From: Collariella sp. IMI 366227
Lineage: Eukaryota > Ascomycota > Sordariomycetes > Sordariales > Chaetomiaceae
Direction: 5' to 3'
Assembly: GCA_027946355.1 (NCBI GenBank)
Contig: JAPEUS010000008.1
Location: 310,001 to 374,000 of the forward strand
DNA length: 64,000 nucleotides
The position numbers and the translations under genes were made by a program. Of the stretch, positions 47,806 through 60,336 are shown piece by piece; the first letter of the stretch is position 1, and each line of letters opens with the position of its first letter. The notes under the pieces are model-generated. The model saw nothing but the letters and a program-made list of their open reading frames with translations, was not told the origin of the DNA and did no database searches.

Positions 47806-50800
47806 CTTGCTAGTTCAGACGCCTTCGTCCGGAATATAACGGGCAAAGTCCCTGAGGATTTCATTGAGCGGATCCAGGCCGCGGCGACGTTTCTGTCGCC
47901 GGCAAGTAAAAAAAAGTACGCGCCAGCGCCGCGCCCAGAAGGAGCTCAAGTTACTGGACCACGACCATTTCTGCTTCAAGCACCAGTGGGGCCCCTTTTC
48001 CACCCAGTCGGCCGACGACATGGATCTTCTCTTCCGTCGGCTTGTAGCTCTCCAGTTCCAGTTGCTATCGACGGCTTCGGCAGGGTCAGCTTAGAGCTCA
48101 AGGAAAACACGTCTTTGCCCTCAGCATTCTCACTGTCGTCTTTTTTGTCGTCTTTTTATTTTTCGGTTTTTTTGTCAATTTTTTTGTCCTTCACGCTGTC
48201 ATCGTCGTCGTTTTGTGCAGTTTGGGTCTCCTTGCCATTATTACCTCTAGGATGGCGTTATTACCTCTAGGGCGCAAGCCGTCGATTATAATACCCAGCT
48301 ACCTTATGTATATTGTTTCCGGATTGTGTTCATGAGATCAAATTCTTCATTTTCAACTCCATAGACTGTGGTTGTAGTTGAGAGACTATTCACCCCCCAC
48401 TCACACGTCGTCTAACTGCCTGAAATGAAACACGAACGCAACGCGGAAACATTGTTTGCAAAGTGCTCAGCAATGGAGATTGGCGCCGCGGGAGGCTGCA
48501 GACCCAGGAACAGGCGGGATATAAAATGATGAAACCAAGATGGATGAAGATGGTGGAGATGATGGACACTGCGATACCAGACAGACAGATCAGACCGCCG
48601 GGCCTAGCGAGAGACATACACATCGGTCAGTCATGTTGCCTGGGATACGTGCTGTGCCAAAAGTAGCAGCAGCATTCTGAGAATTACCAGGGCAAGGATG
48701 GGTGGGTTGAGGTGAAGCAAAAATGGGACTCGCGGTCCATGGCAACATACCTCAGCATACTTCCTCCAACGTCAAACGCGCCCGTCGTCGTCTTCATTTT
48801 TGAAGCTGCAACACTCTTCCGTTGTCCCAGCAGCACAGCCGACCCTATTCTTAAATCTTGCCCCTGTTATAAAGACAGGAAGACACTCTTCGTGGCGGAG
48901 TAGCGCGAAGCAGGTGTTTCTCCCTTGAGTTGCTGGAATTCCTCTCTCAAGAGCAAACAACCCCAAAGCAGCAATGCGCAATCCAAAGAACCACACCACC
49001 CACGGTCACCACCCCCCCGGGGCCCTCCCTTGTTCAGCCGCAAAGCCCATGCTAGGGAGAGAAAAATAGAAGCACCACAGAAGCCACCACAGCCCCATGC
49101 TCCTGCAAACCCCAGATCTTGTTCCCCCTTGTTCCTGACCATTTTTTTCTTTTTTATTCTTTTTCCTCCGCCAGATGTGCAGCTGCAGCTGGCAGTCAGT
49201 CAAAGCATCCCGCGCCCAGCCCCACGAACAGTACACACACAGTTTTCCGTAAAGAACGAGGCATTGGTTCTTGTCCCCCCCACCATGATCGCCCTGTCTG
49301 GAATTGGGGTTCCCGCCCGTTCTGCTGCTCATCCCTGTCCATGTCCCTCTCCCTGTCCCTGCTTCTGGGCTGAACAGACAGATGACGACGACCACTGCCC
49401 AAACAGCCATGGGGGCCTGATGCGGCTACCCGTCATGGCAGCAGCTGGCCAATTTGACGAACGACGACACACACCTTAAACCCCTGTCCCATGCACGATG
49501 CAGGCCCCATGGAAGGAGGTCAGGGCATCGCCGGCATTGGCTCCACCCTCAATGTTTGCTTGACTTCCATGCCTGGGAAATGGGTGGTTCGGAAGAGGGG
49601 AGATGGGGAGAACTGCTTCGGTGGAAGCGAACGGGATTTGCCTCCCTACCTGACTACCAGTCCAAACCAACCCACATGTTGCGTTGCCTCGCAGTCATGT
49701 GGTGCAGACGCGGGAAGTCCTCTGAGAGAGGCAAAGAAGGGAATAGACAACGGGCCTTGGCTTAGCTACGAGGAACAACGGGCAGAAAGGAACCTGCTTG
49801 TCCAAGAAAAAATGCCGTCAAGCCACCTCGGCATACGCCGGGGTTTAGCGAAGCCAGCCAGAAAAGGTTGACCGTTTCCGGGGGGTCTCCCCAACCACAT
49901 TCCAGTCGACCCCCCGGGGTACCACCCACAATCAGCGGCCCTGAGCCTCACCTCACATTGCTCCCGCAACTGTGTAACACGGCTGGGCCCACGAGTCCTC
50001 GTTCCTCTTCGAGAAGGCAAATGGGACTTCGGATCTTTGCGCGAACATGTGGAGCTCAGATCCCAATTAAGTGACACACTTGGGTATGGGTATGGGTCAG
50101 GGTGATGGTGGGGAGATCCCACCCTGAGATGGTTTGCTTGCAGACAGTGGTGGCTGAACTGGCCCGTCCGTCTGCTTCCCACACTACCCGGGGTTAAGCA
50201 TGCTTCTCTTCGTCTCAAGAATGACGGCTTGCTACCGTAAGGCCCCATGCACCCAGCTTCGGGACTCTAGAGGCCCGACCGAACACCGACGGATTGCCAA
50301 CAGGCGGTGCAAAGAGTGGGTTCGGTTTCCCACGCCCCGGGACCGCCATCCCATTCAGATCTCTCTGCCTCTGCCTTTGCCTTTGCCCAGTGAGCCGGCC
50401 TGCTTCCGAATGCGTCAACCCACACCCTTCATCGCAACAGCATTGCCCACCGGCAAAACGTAATAAAGAGAATACAAATACAAGACCGGCCCCCCATTCC
50501 CTTTTTCCCCGGGACCCTCTTCCAGAATTTCTGCTTGAGACAAAGCCCCATCCGGCACGCCTTCCGTTGAAGCGGCACAAGAAGCAGAAACCCCCCATCA
50601 ACCAGACTGGCTGCCCAGAACCCTGCTGTCGAAGTGCAGCAGGACAAAGAAAAGGAAGCTTCACCCGGCATCCCCATCGCCTCTGGAAAGGCATCTCGAT
50701 ATCCGCAAAGCACAGGGCTGCATAGCAAAAGAACACCAAGGGGTGTCCATCCAAGGGGATAAGGGAAAGACATTATCTCGCTGCTGGCCGCGGAAGTGAG

Positions 50801-51503
50801 AAGAGTTAAGACGAAGCAGAAGAGACCTGGTCCACACAAGACCTGGGAGGAGCACACCGCGTCGCAAAGATCCAACGCGTCCCTGCAGGAAGAGGGGGGT
50901 TCTAAGAAGCCAATTTGTTGAAAAGGGGTTCGTCACCATCCATCGTCTTCTGCACCACCCTTAGCCATCCGAAAAAAAGCCGCCAGACACCTCCTGACAC
51001 CGCTAGGTGCACAGTCCATCAGCCAGCTGATTCCAATTCGGACTGTTCATCTCATCCATCCACCCAACACGCAGCGCTGCTGCAGAGCTGGTCTCGCCGA
51101 TCCCTACCCGACTGCACGCCCGGCCGGCTGTTCCCCCAGCTCCTACTTGGCAGCTCACTCACTCACGGTTCAGAGGGAATCTTTGATTACCCAGGGCATG
51201 ACGATTCGACCGTGACCAGAGAGCACTTGCCCACACGAGAACCCCAAGGTCGACACGAGCACCACTGTCTCGTCCGATATTCCACCTCGGAATCCCAACC
51301 AGCCAGTGGGGTCCCTTCCTCAAGGAACCTGCCCTCCTGACCGTGTTCCGCCAGGACCTGAGCTGGGCCAATATTTGAAGAGCAAAGGCCCCAGGGCCAG
51401 CTTTCCAACCCAGGTTCCTTCCTCACAGAACCGGCCATCCATTTACCTTCCTTTTGCCTTGCGAAACCAAACAACCAAAAGAGACAAAACCATACAAGCC
51501 ACC
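47806..51503. other. 3.7 kb gene-poor region upstream of the HMG-box gene
   Basis: This contains T runs near 48140-48190, a direct repeat at 48241-48271 (ttacctctagg 20 bp apart) and many short frames without domains. Long upstream regions are usual for fungal developmental regulators, so part may be the 5' UTR and promoter of the HMG-box gene. Confidence 0.45.
48241..48271. repeat. Short direct repeat, 20 bp period
   Basis: The sequence ttacctctagg occurs at 48241-48251 and 48261-48271, with matching bases just before each copy. It looks like a small tandem duplication in non-coding DNA. Confidence 0.8.
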
Positions 51504-53091
51504 ATGGCCCACAACACACCACCATCGCCGGCCCTGACAAAGACAGAGTCTTTGCCAACCGGGTTCGACGAGTTGGTGCAACACAACGCCACCGCCGCGT
51601 ACCATCGCGATAGTCTTGCGGCGGTTGATCACATGCAGGGGCACTCGCAGCCAAGATCGAGATACGGGACGCCGCAACCGCATTATCCGCACATCGACAG
51701 GTCGATGGGGTACCCACAGCGTGCCAGTAGCGAGATGGTGAGTTGACAGTCGCAAAGTCATTTCGGGAGAGTTCAGGTTACTGACGTTCTTCCCAGCCGA
51801 TGTACCACCAGCAGGCCATGTACCAGCGGGAGAACAGCCCCTATGGGCCCATCCCAGAGGTGAGTTGTCGTCGAGGTGCCCCGTCGGCAGCGCATGAACT
51901 AACATGACCTGTCAGCCACATCAGCCATACATCACTCCCGCCACTTCACCACCCACACCCTCGCAAAAGTCTGCCACCAGGACCACCCGGGCGGCCGCGC
52001 GCGGGGAGATTGGTGCCAAGGTCCTCGGCCCCCGAGGGGGCGGACGCGTCGAGAAGTCGACGCCAAAGCGCAAAAAGGAGCGGGCAAAGCCGCCCAAGAA
52101 CATGCCGGTGCTAGACAAGCCGCTGAGCGAGGTGTCCAAGCACTCAGCAATCCCCGTGGCCGACATCGAGGGGTACGTGCACCGGTCCTCGGAGGTGCGG
52201 CGCGAGGAGATCGAGACCGGCAAGAACCCGGGCCGGGTCAAGCGGCCGATGAACGCCTTCATGCTGTACCGCAAGGCGTACCAGCAGCGGGCCAAGGAAT
52301 GGGCGTCGCAGCACAACCACCAGGTGGTGTCGCGGGTGTGCGGCATGAGCTGGCCGCTGGAGCCGGAGCACACGCGTGCGCAGTTCAAGACGTGGGCGGA
52401 CATTGAGCGGGACAACCACCAGAAGGCGCATCCCAACTACAAGTTCACGCCGTCCAAACCGGCGAAGCCGGTCAAGTTCGAAGGCACCGGGTTCGACGAC
52501 GCTAGCGACGGGTCGGACCTTGAGGACTTTGACTGGCGCGCGGGCTCGGCGCGCATCCGCTCGGCCACGCACACCCCCGGCGCCGACAGCGACTACGCCG
52601 CGCACCACGCGTATGCTGCCGCAGCCCACCACCAGCAGCAGCAGCAGCAGCAGCTCGCCAACATGCACGCCATGGGCATGCTGCACCGCCACCCCCACCA
52701 CCACCACTCCCGCTCCTCCTCAGGCGGCCTCGACTTCGCCAAACCCTACGACCACCTCTCCGGGCCGTACTACGACCCCCACCTCCGTCCCACCCAACAA
52801 CACCAACAACGCCACCACCACCTCCACCCCAGCGTCGTCGACGATATCTTCCGCCGCTCCTCCCCAGCCTCGCCTTCCAGCAGCCACCGCAGCAGCAGCC
52901 TCCCAGGTGTCCTCGCTCTACGAGCTGAGCCCCTATCCCCCAAAGCCGAACTCCACCACCCTCCCAGCACACCGCACCGCGCTTCGAGCCGCACCAAATT
53001 GATCCCTCCCTCATGTCGCAAGAAGATGCGGCCTTGTTCGACGTCGCGGGGGAAGCAGTTTTGCCAGCAGCATGCCGAGCAGCATTTATGA
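51504..53091 (+). CDS. MATA-type HMG-box transcription factor (Ste11/FMF-1-like family)
   Basis: The start is the ATG at 51504 (MAHNTPPSPALTKTESLPTG). Introns are 51738-51796 and 51860-51915. A basic region (KRKKERAKPPKNMPVLD) precedes one HMG box near residues 205-280: RVKRPMNAFMLYRKAYQQRA, SRVCGMSWPLEPEHTRAQFK, WADIERDNHQKAHPNYKFTP. The box is of the MATA_HMG type found in fungal mating-type and sexual-development regulators. It binds the DNA minor groove and acts in the nucleus. A poly-Gln run (52633-52653) and His-rich tracts follow. The nominal frame stops at 53091. Better protein reads in other frames downstream (YELSPYPPKPNSTTL, then EPHQIDPSLMSQEDAALFDV, then SMPSSIYDASTQASSWMG), so the true C-terminus probably extends to about 53270 through several one-base shifts. 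Confidence 0.83.
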
Positions 53092-54205
53092 TGCTAGCAC
53101 GCAGGCGTCGTCATGGATGGGGGTGGTCCGCTGGGGACAGATGGGGTGATGGGAGCCAGTTTGCGCAGAGTTTCCTTGGGGGCTGGATGAGACGCTCGGG
53201 CTGGAGCAGCATGCGGCGCAGTTTTTGAGGGCGCGGATGAGTGGCAGATTGAACCGGTTGGGGTTGGGGAAGGGGTGTGCATTTCGATGCCGGGTGGGTT
53301 GAGGAGAAGGTTGAGAATTGAGTTTCGTTTGTTTTTGGAGGGGGGGAAGAGAGGGAAAGGATTTATTAAAGAGTGAATAACAAGGGCGGAAATGTACATA
53401 CTGTATGCATTGTAGATGCCTCTCGACTCGGGTCTTATGGGCTGGGGCGTTGGCGTTGAGGGAAGAGGGCGGGCTCTGCAAAGGAATGGAAGGATATTTG
53501 GCTTTTGACGACAGGTTTCTGGAGAACACGGCATTCTTGGGAAAAAGAAGAGGATAAGGAAAGGAGGAAGGACAGTTGGGGATTTGGCTGGGAGATACAC
53601 AAGGAAGAAATACAATCAAAGATACTTCCATAGCTTCGCATTCATAATAAAAGGGGTTCCTCCCTGTAGGCTGCCATGTTTCCGTGGGCTCTTAGTGAGT
53701 TTGTGTGGCTTTGCTGTTGATTGTGCTTGTGGAGGGAGCGCGTGCTGTTGTCCTTTCTAGGATGTCGAGTCTCTCGGCTTGACGACCCAAGGACATCCAG
53801 ACAATAGCAGACAATGGCTTTGTCTGGCAAACTGCCGCAAATATCTCGTGTTGGCTAATAAAATTAAAGGCGAGCCGTGTCTCGTATCTGCAATGTGTTT
53901 TGTCTGTGTGTCATGAGCAAGTGTCAAAATGATGAGGACTAGCCCGCGTGGAATTGGTCAAAAGATGGATTGGAGTCGACTTAAACAAAGATGGAATGAG
54001 GTTGAAGCTCAATGTGGATCCCGAATAGCGGGTTTGAATAATGTGCTCTAATTGCATAATATTGGCACTGGACACCTTCCTATCTGGCTATCGGTGTTTC
54101 TGACCCCTGCTTCCAAGCTCCATCTCAGGGACGCTTGCTCGTCGTCATTAAAGCTCAATCAGCCAGAGGTAACCACCAGGGACAGCTTTACCATTTCCTC
54201 CAGCC
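53092..54205. other. 3' end of the HMG-box gene, then intergenic
   Basis: To about 53270 this is probably the frame-shifted C-terminus and then the 3' UTR of the HMG-box gene. The rest, up to the EMC5 start, shows no gene. Confidence 0.45.
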
Positions 54206-54697
54206 ATGACACTCCTTTCCAAGACTACCACGGCCTTTGGCAGTCTTCTGCTGGCCCATGCGTAAGGATACCTATCGCCCTCCACTACGCAGAAATCCAT
54301 GTGTTGACAAAGCTCCAGCTGCTACTCGGCCCAAGAACACACGACGCTCCAGTCCCTCCGAGCTGCCACCGCCGCCACGCTGACCTCGACCCCTTCGGCC
54401 ACCGTCTCTCTTCCGCTTGACATTGTCATCGAAACAATTCTCTCAACCTTCATCGTTCTCCTCGGCCTGGTCCTTGGGATGCGCCCACTCCGACCCATCG
54501 AATGGCGCGTCTGGGCAGGCAAGATCGAGCGGGAAGGCGAGGAGGGCTTTACGGATAGCGCTGGCATGCCGGACAAGGACTATATGGGCAACCCCTTTAG
54601 CTTGTTGGAGAGCAGGCCAAACTTTGTGGATATTCGGAAGCAGCGCAAGGAGTTTACTGAGTGGGTGCAGAAGGGGGCTTCGCAGCAAGCACAATGA
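54206..54697 (+). CDS. EMC5: ER membrane protein complex subunit 5 (EMC5/MMGT family)
   Basis: Emc5 is a core membrane subunit of the EMC insertase, which places transmembrane helices into the ER membrane. Exons 54206-54261 and 54319-54697 encode 144 residues, close to the usual fungal length. The first hydrophobic segment is TTAFGSLLLAHACYSAQEH, split by the intron, and the second is PLDIVIETILSTFIVLLGLV. The short lumenal loop between them (LQSLRAATAATLTSTPSATV) and the cytosolic tail (RPIEWRVWAGKIEREGEEGF, SLLESRPNFVDIRKQRKEF) are family-typical. The frame is intact. Confidence 0.92.
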
Positions 54698-55077
54698 TGC
54701 CTCACGATGTTGGAGCAATAATACTCGATGTTGAACAAGCACTCCTGATGCCTCTAGCTGAGTTCCTAAGCTGTCGACAACCTTGTCTCTTGGTCGAAAA
54801 TGTGTAATAAGAAGCGAAAAAAGTGGACAACACGAATGCGCCTTCGATCAAGTCGCTCCTTCCCAACCTGGAAGATGACCCCAGGCCGTCACTACCCGTT
54901 TTCCCCGGTTCTGCCTGCGACAACTGATGGATGTTTGTGGTTTCCATTCTCCATTTCTTGTTTAAGGTTTCTGCTTAGTTCTGCAGTCAGCGTTGGCGTG
55001 ACTGTCTCCAATCATCCCATCAGTTTTCACACAATCAGTCGCGGGCCTGGACAAGCCGCAGCAGACAAACATCAACC
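54698..55077. other. Intergenic between EMC5 and MSH5
   Basis: 380 bp on the same strand: the EMC5 3' flank and MSH5 promoter. I see nothing else. Confidence 0.5.
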
Positions 55078-58000
55078 ATGCCAGCCCACGGCAGCGCACG
55101 GAGTGTCTACTCAACTGCCTCCCATTTACTGTCCCCCCGAAGTCTTGATGCTTTCTCGTCGCCTGCTCAATCACGCTCCCAGTCACTTTCTTCGTCCCGC
55201 TCTGGCACTCCTCTGCCATCCCGAAGGCAGTCTTTCTCGTCTCTTTACCCGTCCACTCGCCACTCTAGCGACGCTCCTGCCAGCCGTGATAACGGTTCTC
55301 GCCATGCAACGCCCCGCCGGAACAAGTCCAGAACCAAGAGCGTAACCGCCCGAAATCGTCACAACTCTCGATCATCTGTGGCCCCGTCATCACGGCCGAG
55401 TCCCAGCTACCGAGATGCAAGCATCGCCTCTACTCCCTCGAGCCTCTCCCGCTCTCCTTCTCTGGCGAGGAGTGCTCGAAGAGAATCCAGATCTCTGTTT
55501 CCGCGGCGTGCGCTGTCATATCACCAGCGAGCCCCTTCCAGTGCACCTACGACGACAACTCAGGGAAGACTCGAAAACCTGGGTTTGATTGGTCGAGCAC
55601 CCTTTGATCATGCGGACGACTACAGGAGCATCAACGACCATGGCCGTGACATTTTAAACGAGGTCATCATGGCCATTGATGTCGACAAGGATGACAAGGT
55701 GGGCTGTGCTTATTACGTCGCTCTGGACGAGGCTCTGGTGCTTGAAGAAGACATTTCTATGGGCGGCATTGAGGCTATTGACACTCTCCTGCTTCACATT
55801 CAGCCGACTTCCATCATCATCCCGAACCGAGCTCCGAGCGATCTGATCGAGTTCCTTGAGCGGGACGCGCACCGCTTTGGCGACAATGAAGGATCCGGCG
55901 GCGAGCAAGGGTCGTACATTCTACGACACATCGTCTCGGCCCAATTTGACTATGAAGCGGGAAAAGAAGCTCTTGCAAGGCTAGACTTGGACCAGCCGAG
56001 ACCTGATCCCATCCAGGTTTTGTCCCTGGAAGACGAACCTGCACAATGCATCGGCTCTTCCGCCCACAACAACCTCATGCGCCTCGCTGAGAGCATCAAC
56101 CTCGAGAGTTATCTGTCAGTCAGCTGTGCTGGAGCGGTCCTGAACGATCTGGAACGTCGAAGGTCAGCTGAAGACCAATCGTCGGAGGAAGAAGGGGGTG
56201 TTGTGTTCCGAGTGAGGTCCATCAAAATGAATACGTCCGCAGACACCATGCTTGTGAGCGCCGACGCCTTGTTGTCCCTCCAGATCTTGCAGTCAGAACT
56301 GCATCCTAATCCCCAGACTCGGTCTTCCAACAGCTCGGAACCAAAGGCTAAGGAGGCTCTCTCTATTACGGGTCTTCTCCAAACCCTGGCCTCCTCAGCG
56401 CAAGGCAAAAAGAGGCTCAGGCAAATTATCCTCAGACCCAGTACTGATCTTGGACTGATTCAAGAACGACAAAAGAGCATTGAGGTGCTTCTCCGACCCG
56501 AAAACGCCGAGATTGCGAAGAACATGCGAAGACAGCTCAGGAAACTCAAAAATACCAAGACGTTGCTGCTTCATGTGAGAAAGGGGGTGGATCGAATCCG
56601 CGGTCAACTGTCCATCCACGTCGGAGATTGGAAGGCATTGTTGAGGTTTGCAATGGTCTCGGCTCAACTGAAGCAGGCCTCGCATACCTTGAAAGGGGCT
56701 TCGGAAGCTGCAATCTTCTCTAGGGTAAGAGTCGAGTTCGGGGACTCGGAGACAAGACATCACTGACATGGTCAGATACATCACGAGATTGATGTTCGCC
56801 GCTTTCTGCACATCGGCGATACAATCTTACGGACCATCGATTTCCAGCCATCCAAGGAGAGCGGCCGCACAGAGATCTTTGCCGGGGCAAGCGAGTATCT
56901 CGATGGCCTGAAGCGAGAATTTGCGGATGTGTGCGAGATGCTGCCAGATATCCGGGCGTCAGTGCTGCAAGAGAATCCCAAGGAGGCAGCTAAATACATC
57001 CGACATTGCACGGTTATGCCACAGCTGGGGTTTCTCATTGCAGTTGTTCTCGATCCAGACACCGGTGAAGGAGCCTACTTTGGCCAACATCACCCCGACG
57101 GCGAATGGACCATGTGCTTCACGAGTGACGATCTTGTGTATTACAAGAACCAGCTCATGCTGGATCTGGACTCGCAATATGGGGATCTGCCTTCGCGCAT
57201 TGCTGGTGAGTGCAGGGTTCAATTAACTAAAAGTTTTCTTTACCAATGGCTAACGATGACGGCAGAGGAAGAGATAGAGGTTATCATGGCCCTCGCGGCT
57301 GCGGTACTAGAGCACGAGGAGGCAATCCTCGCAGCTTCAGAAGCCTTTGGGGAGCTCGACAGCCTGCTCGCACTTGCTCTCGCAGCAGAGAAGTACAACT
57401 GGGTAGCTCCGACAATGACGCCCTCCAATATTATTGACATTGTCGATGGGCGCCACCCGCTTCAAGAACTTCTGGTCCTGTCTTACATTCCCAACGACTG
57501 CGTTATGGCAGGAGGCTGTGGAACTGGTGGGCTGGAGGAAGATAACCTAGTCTTCAAGAACGGCAGAAAACAGCCGGCTCCCTCCATGATGATCCTTACC
57601 GGCCCAAACAACTCCGGAAAAAGTATCTACATGAGGCAAGTCGCCCTCATCGTCTACCTGGCGCACACGGGCAGTTATGTCCCGGCCACCCGCGCCACAA
57701 TTGGCGTGACAGACCGCATCCTAACCCGGATCGCAACCCGAGAAACGGTCGTCGCCGACGAAAGCGCGTTTCTGGTGGACCTGAAGCAAGCAGCTTGTTC
57801 AATGAACTTCGCCACAAGACGCAGCCTGCTCCTAATCGACGAGTTTGGCAAAGGCACAACAACTGAAAGCGGCTCGGCCTTATTCGCGGCGTACCTCACG
57901 TATTTTCTAGACCTCGGATTGGAACACCCCAAGGTTCTCGCGGGAACGCACTTCCACGAAGTCTTCGAGAACGGCCTGCTCAGACCAGGCAAGGACGTGG

Positions 58001-58392
58001 CGTTTGCTCACATGGACGTCCATCTCAACCCGGAGGCGGAGGATGCTGGGGATCAGATTACGTTTCTCTATAATTTGCTGTCGGGGAGGGGTGCGTCGAG
58101 CTTTGGAGTGTTGTGTGCTGCGACGAATGATGTTCCGGAGGATGTTATTAAAAGGGCGGAGGAGATTGTGAAGATGCAGGAGAGGAATGAGAGGCTTGTG
58201 GAGGCGTGCTTGGAGCTGTCCGAGGAGGATAAGAGGGGGTTGAAGAAGGCGGAGCTGGTGGCAAGGAGGTTTTTGGAGTTGGAGGTTTCTGGTCCTGGGG
58301 ATGGGCAAGGAGAGGGGAGGTTGATTCGGGACGTGTTGCAATCTGTGCTGGCATTTGAGGAGGAGAGGCCCCGTGTTGGTGGCATGGTTTGA
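55078..58392 (+). CDS. MSH5: Meiotic MutS homologue MSH5
   Basis: Msh5 pairs with Msh4 (MutS-gamma) to stabilise crossover intermediates in meiosis. Exons 55078-56724, 56776-57205 and 57266-58392 give about 1,067 residues; the second intron is 60 bp and in frame. The N-terminal 160 residues are a Ser/Arg-rich disordered extension. The MutS core follows: connector (DKDDKVGCAYYVALDEALVL), lever region (AKEALSITGLLQTLASSAQG, LRQIILRPSTDLGLIQERQK) and C-terminal ATPase. Walker A is MILTGPNNSGKSIYMRQVAL near residue 803. It is followed by GVTDRILTRIATRETVVADE, the Walker B region SLLLIDEFGKGTTTESGSAL and VLAGTHFHEVF. The TGPNNSGKS form and TRIATRE distinguish Msh5 from Msh4. The mismatch-recognition domain I is absent, as expected. 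The frame is clean. Yeast Msh5 is shorter (about 900), mainly because it lacks the N-terminal extension. Confidence 0.96.
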
Positions 58393-58678
58393 TATTGCCG
58401 GGAATCTCCAACTGAGAAAGATTTGCAGCTGGCAGAGAAACCATTTTCTGATATAATATGATATTTGGAGCCTTGGGCCCCATCAAACCTTGATATATTT
58501 ATCCAATTTGCTTCCTCTGGGTGATCGTTGATTGGGGTGTCAGGAAAACAGAAGAACAAGAAATCCAACTCGTTTCGTAAATAATCATGAATCTTCATAT
58601 CACATGAAGAATTCGATTTATCCATATGTTTATCATACACCATCCCACCCATAAAACTTCAAGATAGTGCTGGCCAGA
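58393..58678. other. Short 3' region between convergent genes
   Basis: AT-rich 3' flank of MSH5 and of the CFEM-like gene. No gene is seen. Confidence 0.5.
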
Positions 58679-59484
58679 TCAACCTAAAAACCATCCACTA
58701 CCAACTCCCAAGCCAACCCACAGCAGAGAACAACCCAAGACCCAATAGAAACGGCAAGAAGGTAGCCGGCCCAAAGCTGAGTTTGGCGAGCCCCCAAATG
58801 GGTCGGTGTCAAAGTTTGGACCATTGTCAGATTCATCTTCGGCTCCAGACGCAGACGTCTCCGTGCTCGCGGGCGGCACAACCTCTTCGACTTCCGTCGT
58901 CGCAGGGAGGACAGTCATTTCGGAGGATGTGACCCTCTCTGCTGTGGACGCTGTTGTTTTTGTTGTTTTTGTTCTTCTTGTTGTTGACGTCTTTGCTTCC
59001 CCATCCGCCGTCGTTGTCGGTACTTCTACCTCCACCGTGGATGATTCCACCACCGTCCTCGACCCTCCTCCTCCCGCCGTACCCGTCGTCGCAACTGGTG
59101 GCAACAATTCAACATACCCCCTCGCCAACTCCTCCGCCCACCTCCTCTTACCCTCGCTAATCTCCCACCGCCCACTACCATCCTCACATACCCCCTCCAC
59201 CACGTCCAAAAACATGATGTCAATGTTCCGCAGGTTGGAGGCGCAGTTCTGGCTGTCGCTGTTGAGAAACAGGCAGGTAATGACTGACGAGAGGAGGAGG
59301 GAGTGAGCGGCGAGTGGGCAGATGCATGTGAGGTCGAGGGAGAAACAGCCGGAGGTTTTGAGGCAGGTTGTGATGCAGGGGGAAGGGAGTTATGCCTGTG
59401 CCGGTGTTGGTGGTGGTGGTGGATGTTGGGGTGGGGAGGGTGAGGAGGAGGGTGAGGAGGAGGGTGAGGGGGATGGGGGCGCAT
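58679..59484 (-). CDS. CFEM-like GPI-anchored cell-wall protein, frame interrupted
   Basis: A signal-like N-terminus (APIPLTLLLTLLLTLPTPTS) starts near the ATG at 59484 in a frame one base off. A CFEM-type cysteine module follows in the main frame: CITTCLKTSGCFSLDLTCIC, then SSVITCLFLNSDSQNC and EGVCEDG, eight cysteines in total, with the DxxCxC signature. A long Ser/Thr/Val stretch rich in TTT follows, typical of O-mannosylated wall anchors. The end is hydrophobic (FYWVLGCSLLWVGLGVGSGW) and fits a GPI-attachment signal. CFEM proteins are surface or secreted fungal proteins, some binding haem and some acting at host or wall surfaces. The role here is not predictable. Frame breaks are probable near 59384-59389 and near the start codon. 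The longest uninterrupted frame starts at 59215. Confidence 0.62.
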
Positions 59485-60336
59485 GGTGTTGGTGATGGTG
59501 AGGGTTTATGGATGGTTCGTGGCCGGTAGAGTTAATCTTTGAAGTATCTCGTTCATGACAAGGAGAAGAGACATGAGGGGCGGCGTGGACGGAGCGGTCA
59601 TGGGAGGAGTGAATAGGATGTGTTTTCCGCGTCTCCCGAGGCGCCACTGACGCAGTGCGGGTGGTACGGTTGGACAACCGAAGCCTGTCGCTCTAGGAGC
59701 GTTTCGTCCCCCTCAGCCAATCTGAAACACCATGGCTTGGGCAAGCCACCAGTCTCAATGTCCTTCATACATAGATACCCACGAGCTTCATCCAATTGAA
59801 GACCTCATCGGAAACCAACCCTCGCCATGATCAGAGCAAACCCCGGTTCCGAATAAAGCTTGTTTGGGTGTGTCTTGGATCAACCACTGTCCCGGCCACA
59901 TAACTGACCGAGTAACGTTTGTTAAAAGATATTCTATAGGTGTTCGGTGCTCCAGAAGCACTTGACAGCCACTCAATCGAGTCAAACACCAAAATTAAAC
60001 CAGATTGCATTCTTATGAGGAGTCCAAAGCCGCGGCATGAATGGGTGGGATTCTGGATGTCCTCGTCAGTGATTCATGTGAAGTCGAAACCCCGGTAAGA
60101 TGCCAAGACTAAATGCAGGCTAAGGGCGGGGCAGAAACCGATAAGCTGAGCGATAAGCAAGGGGGGTGACTGGTGCTTGGATCACTTTCTGGTCACTGGA
60201 GCCAAAATTGTGGATTTCTTGGGATTTGGATTTGGGATTATGAGGATTGAAGTTGGCGGGACAGTCCAGCCTCGATCAACAAGCCCATCGTCCGCACCTC
60301 ACATTGCCGGTCGAACAACCTTAACCGCAACTTACA
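59485..60336. promoter_or_regulatory. Divergent upstream region of the CFEM-like and ACL4-like genes
   Basis: About 850 bp between start codons on opposite strands. I see no gene and no motif that I can assign. Confidence 0.45.
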
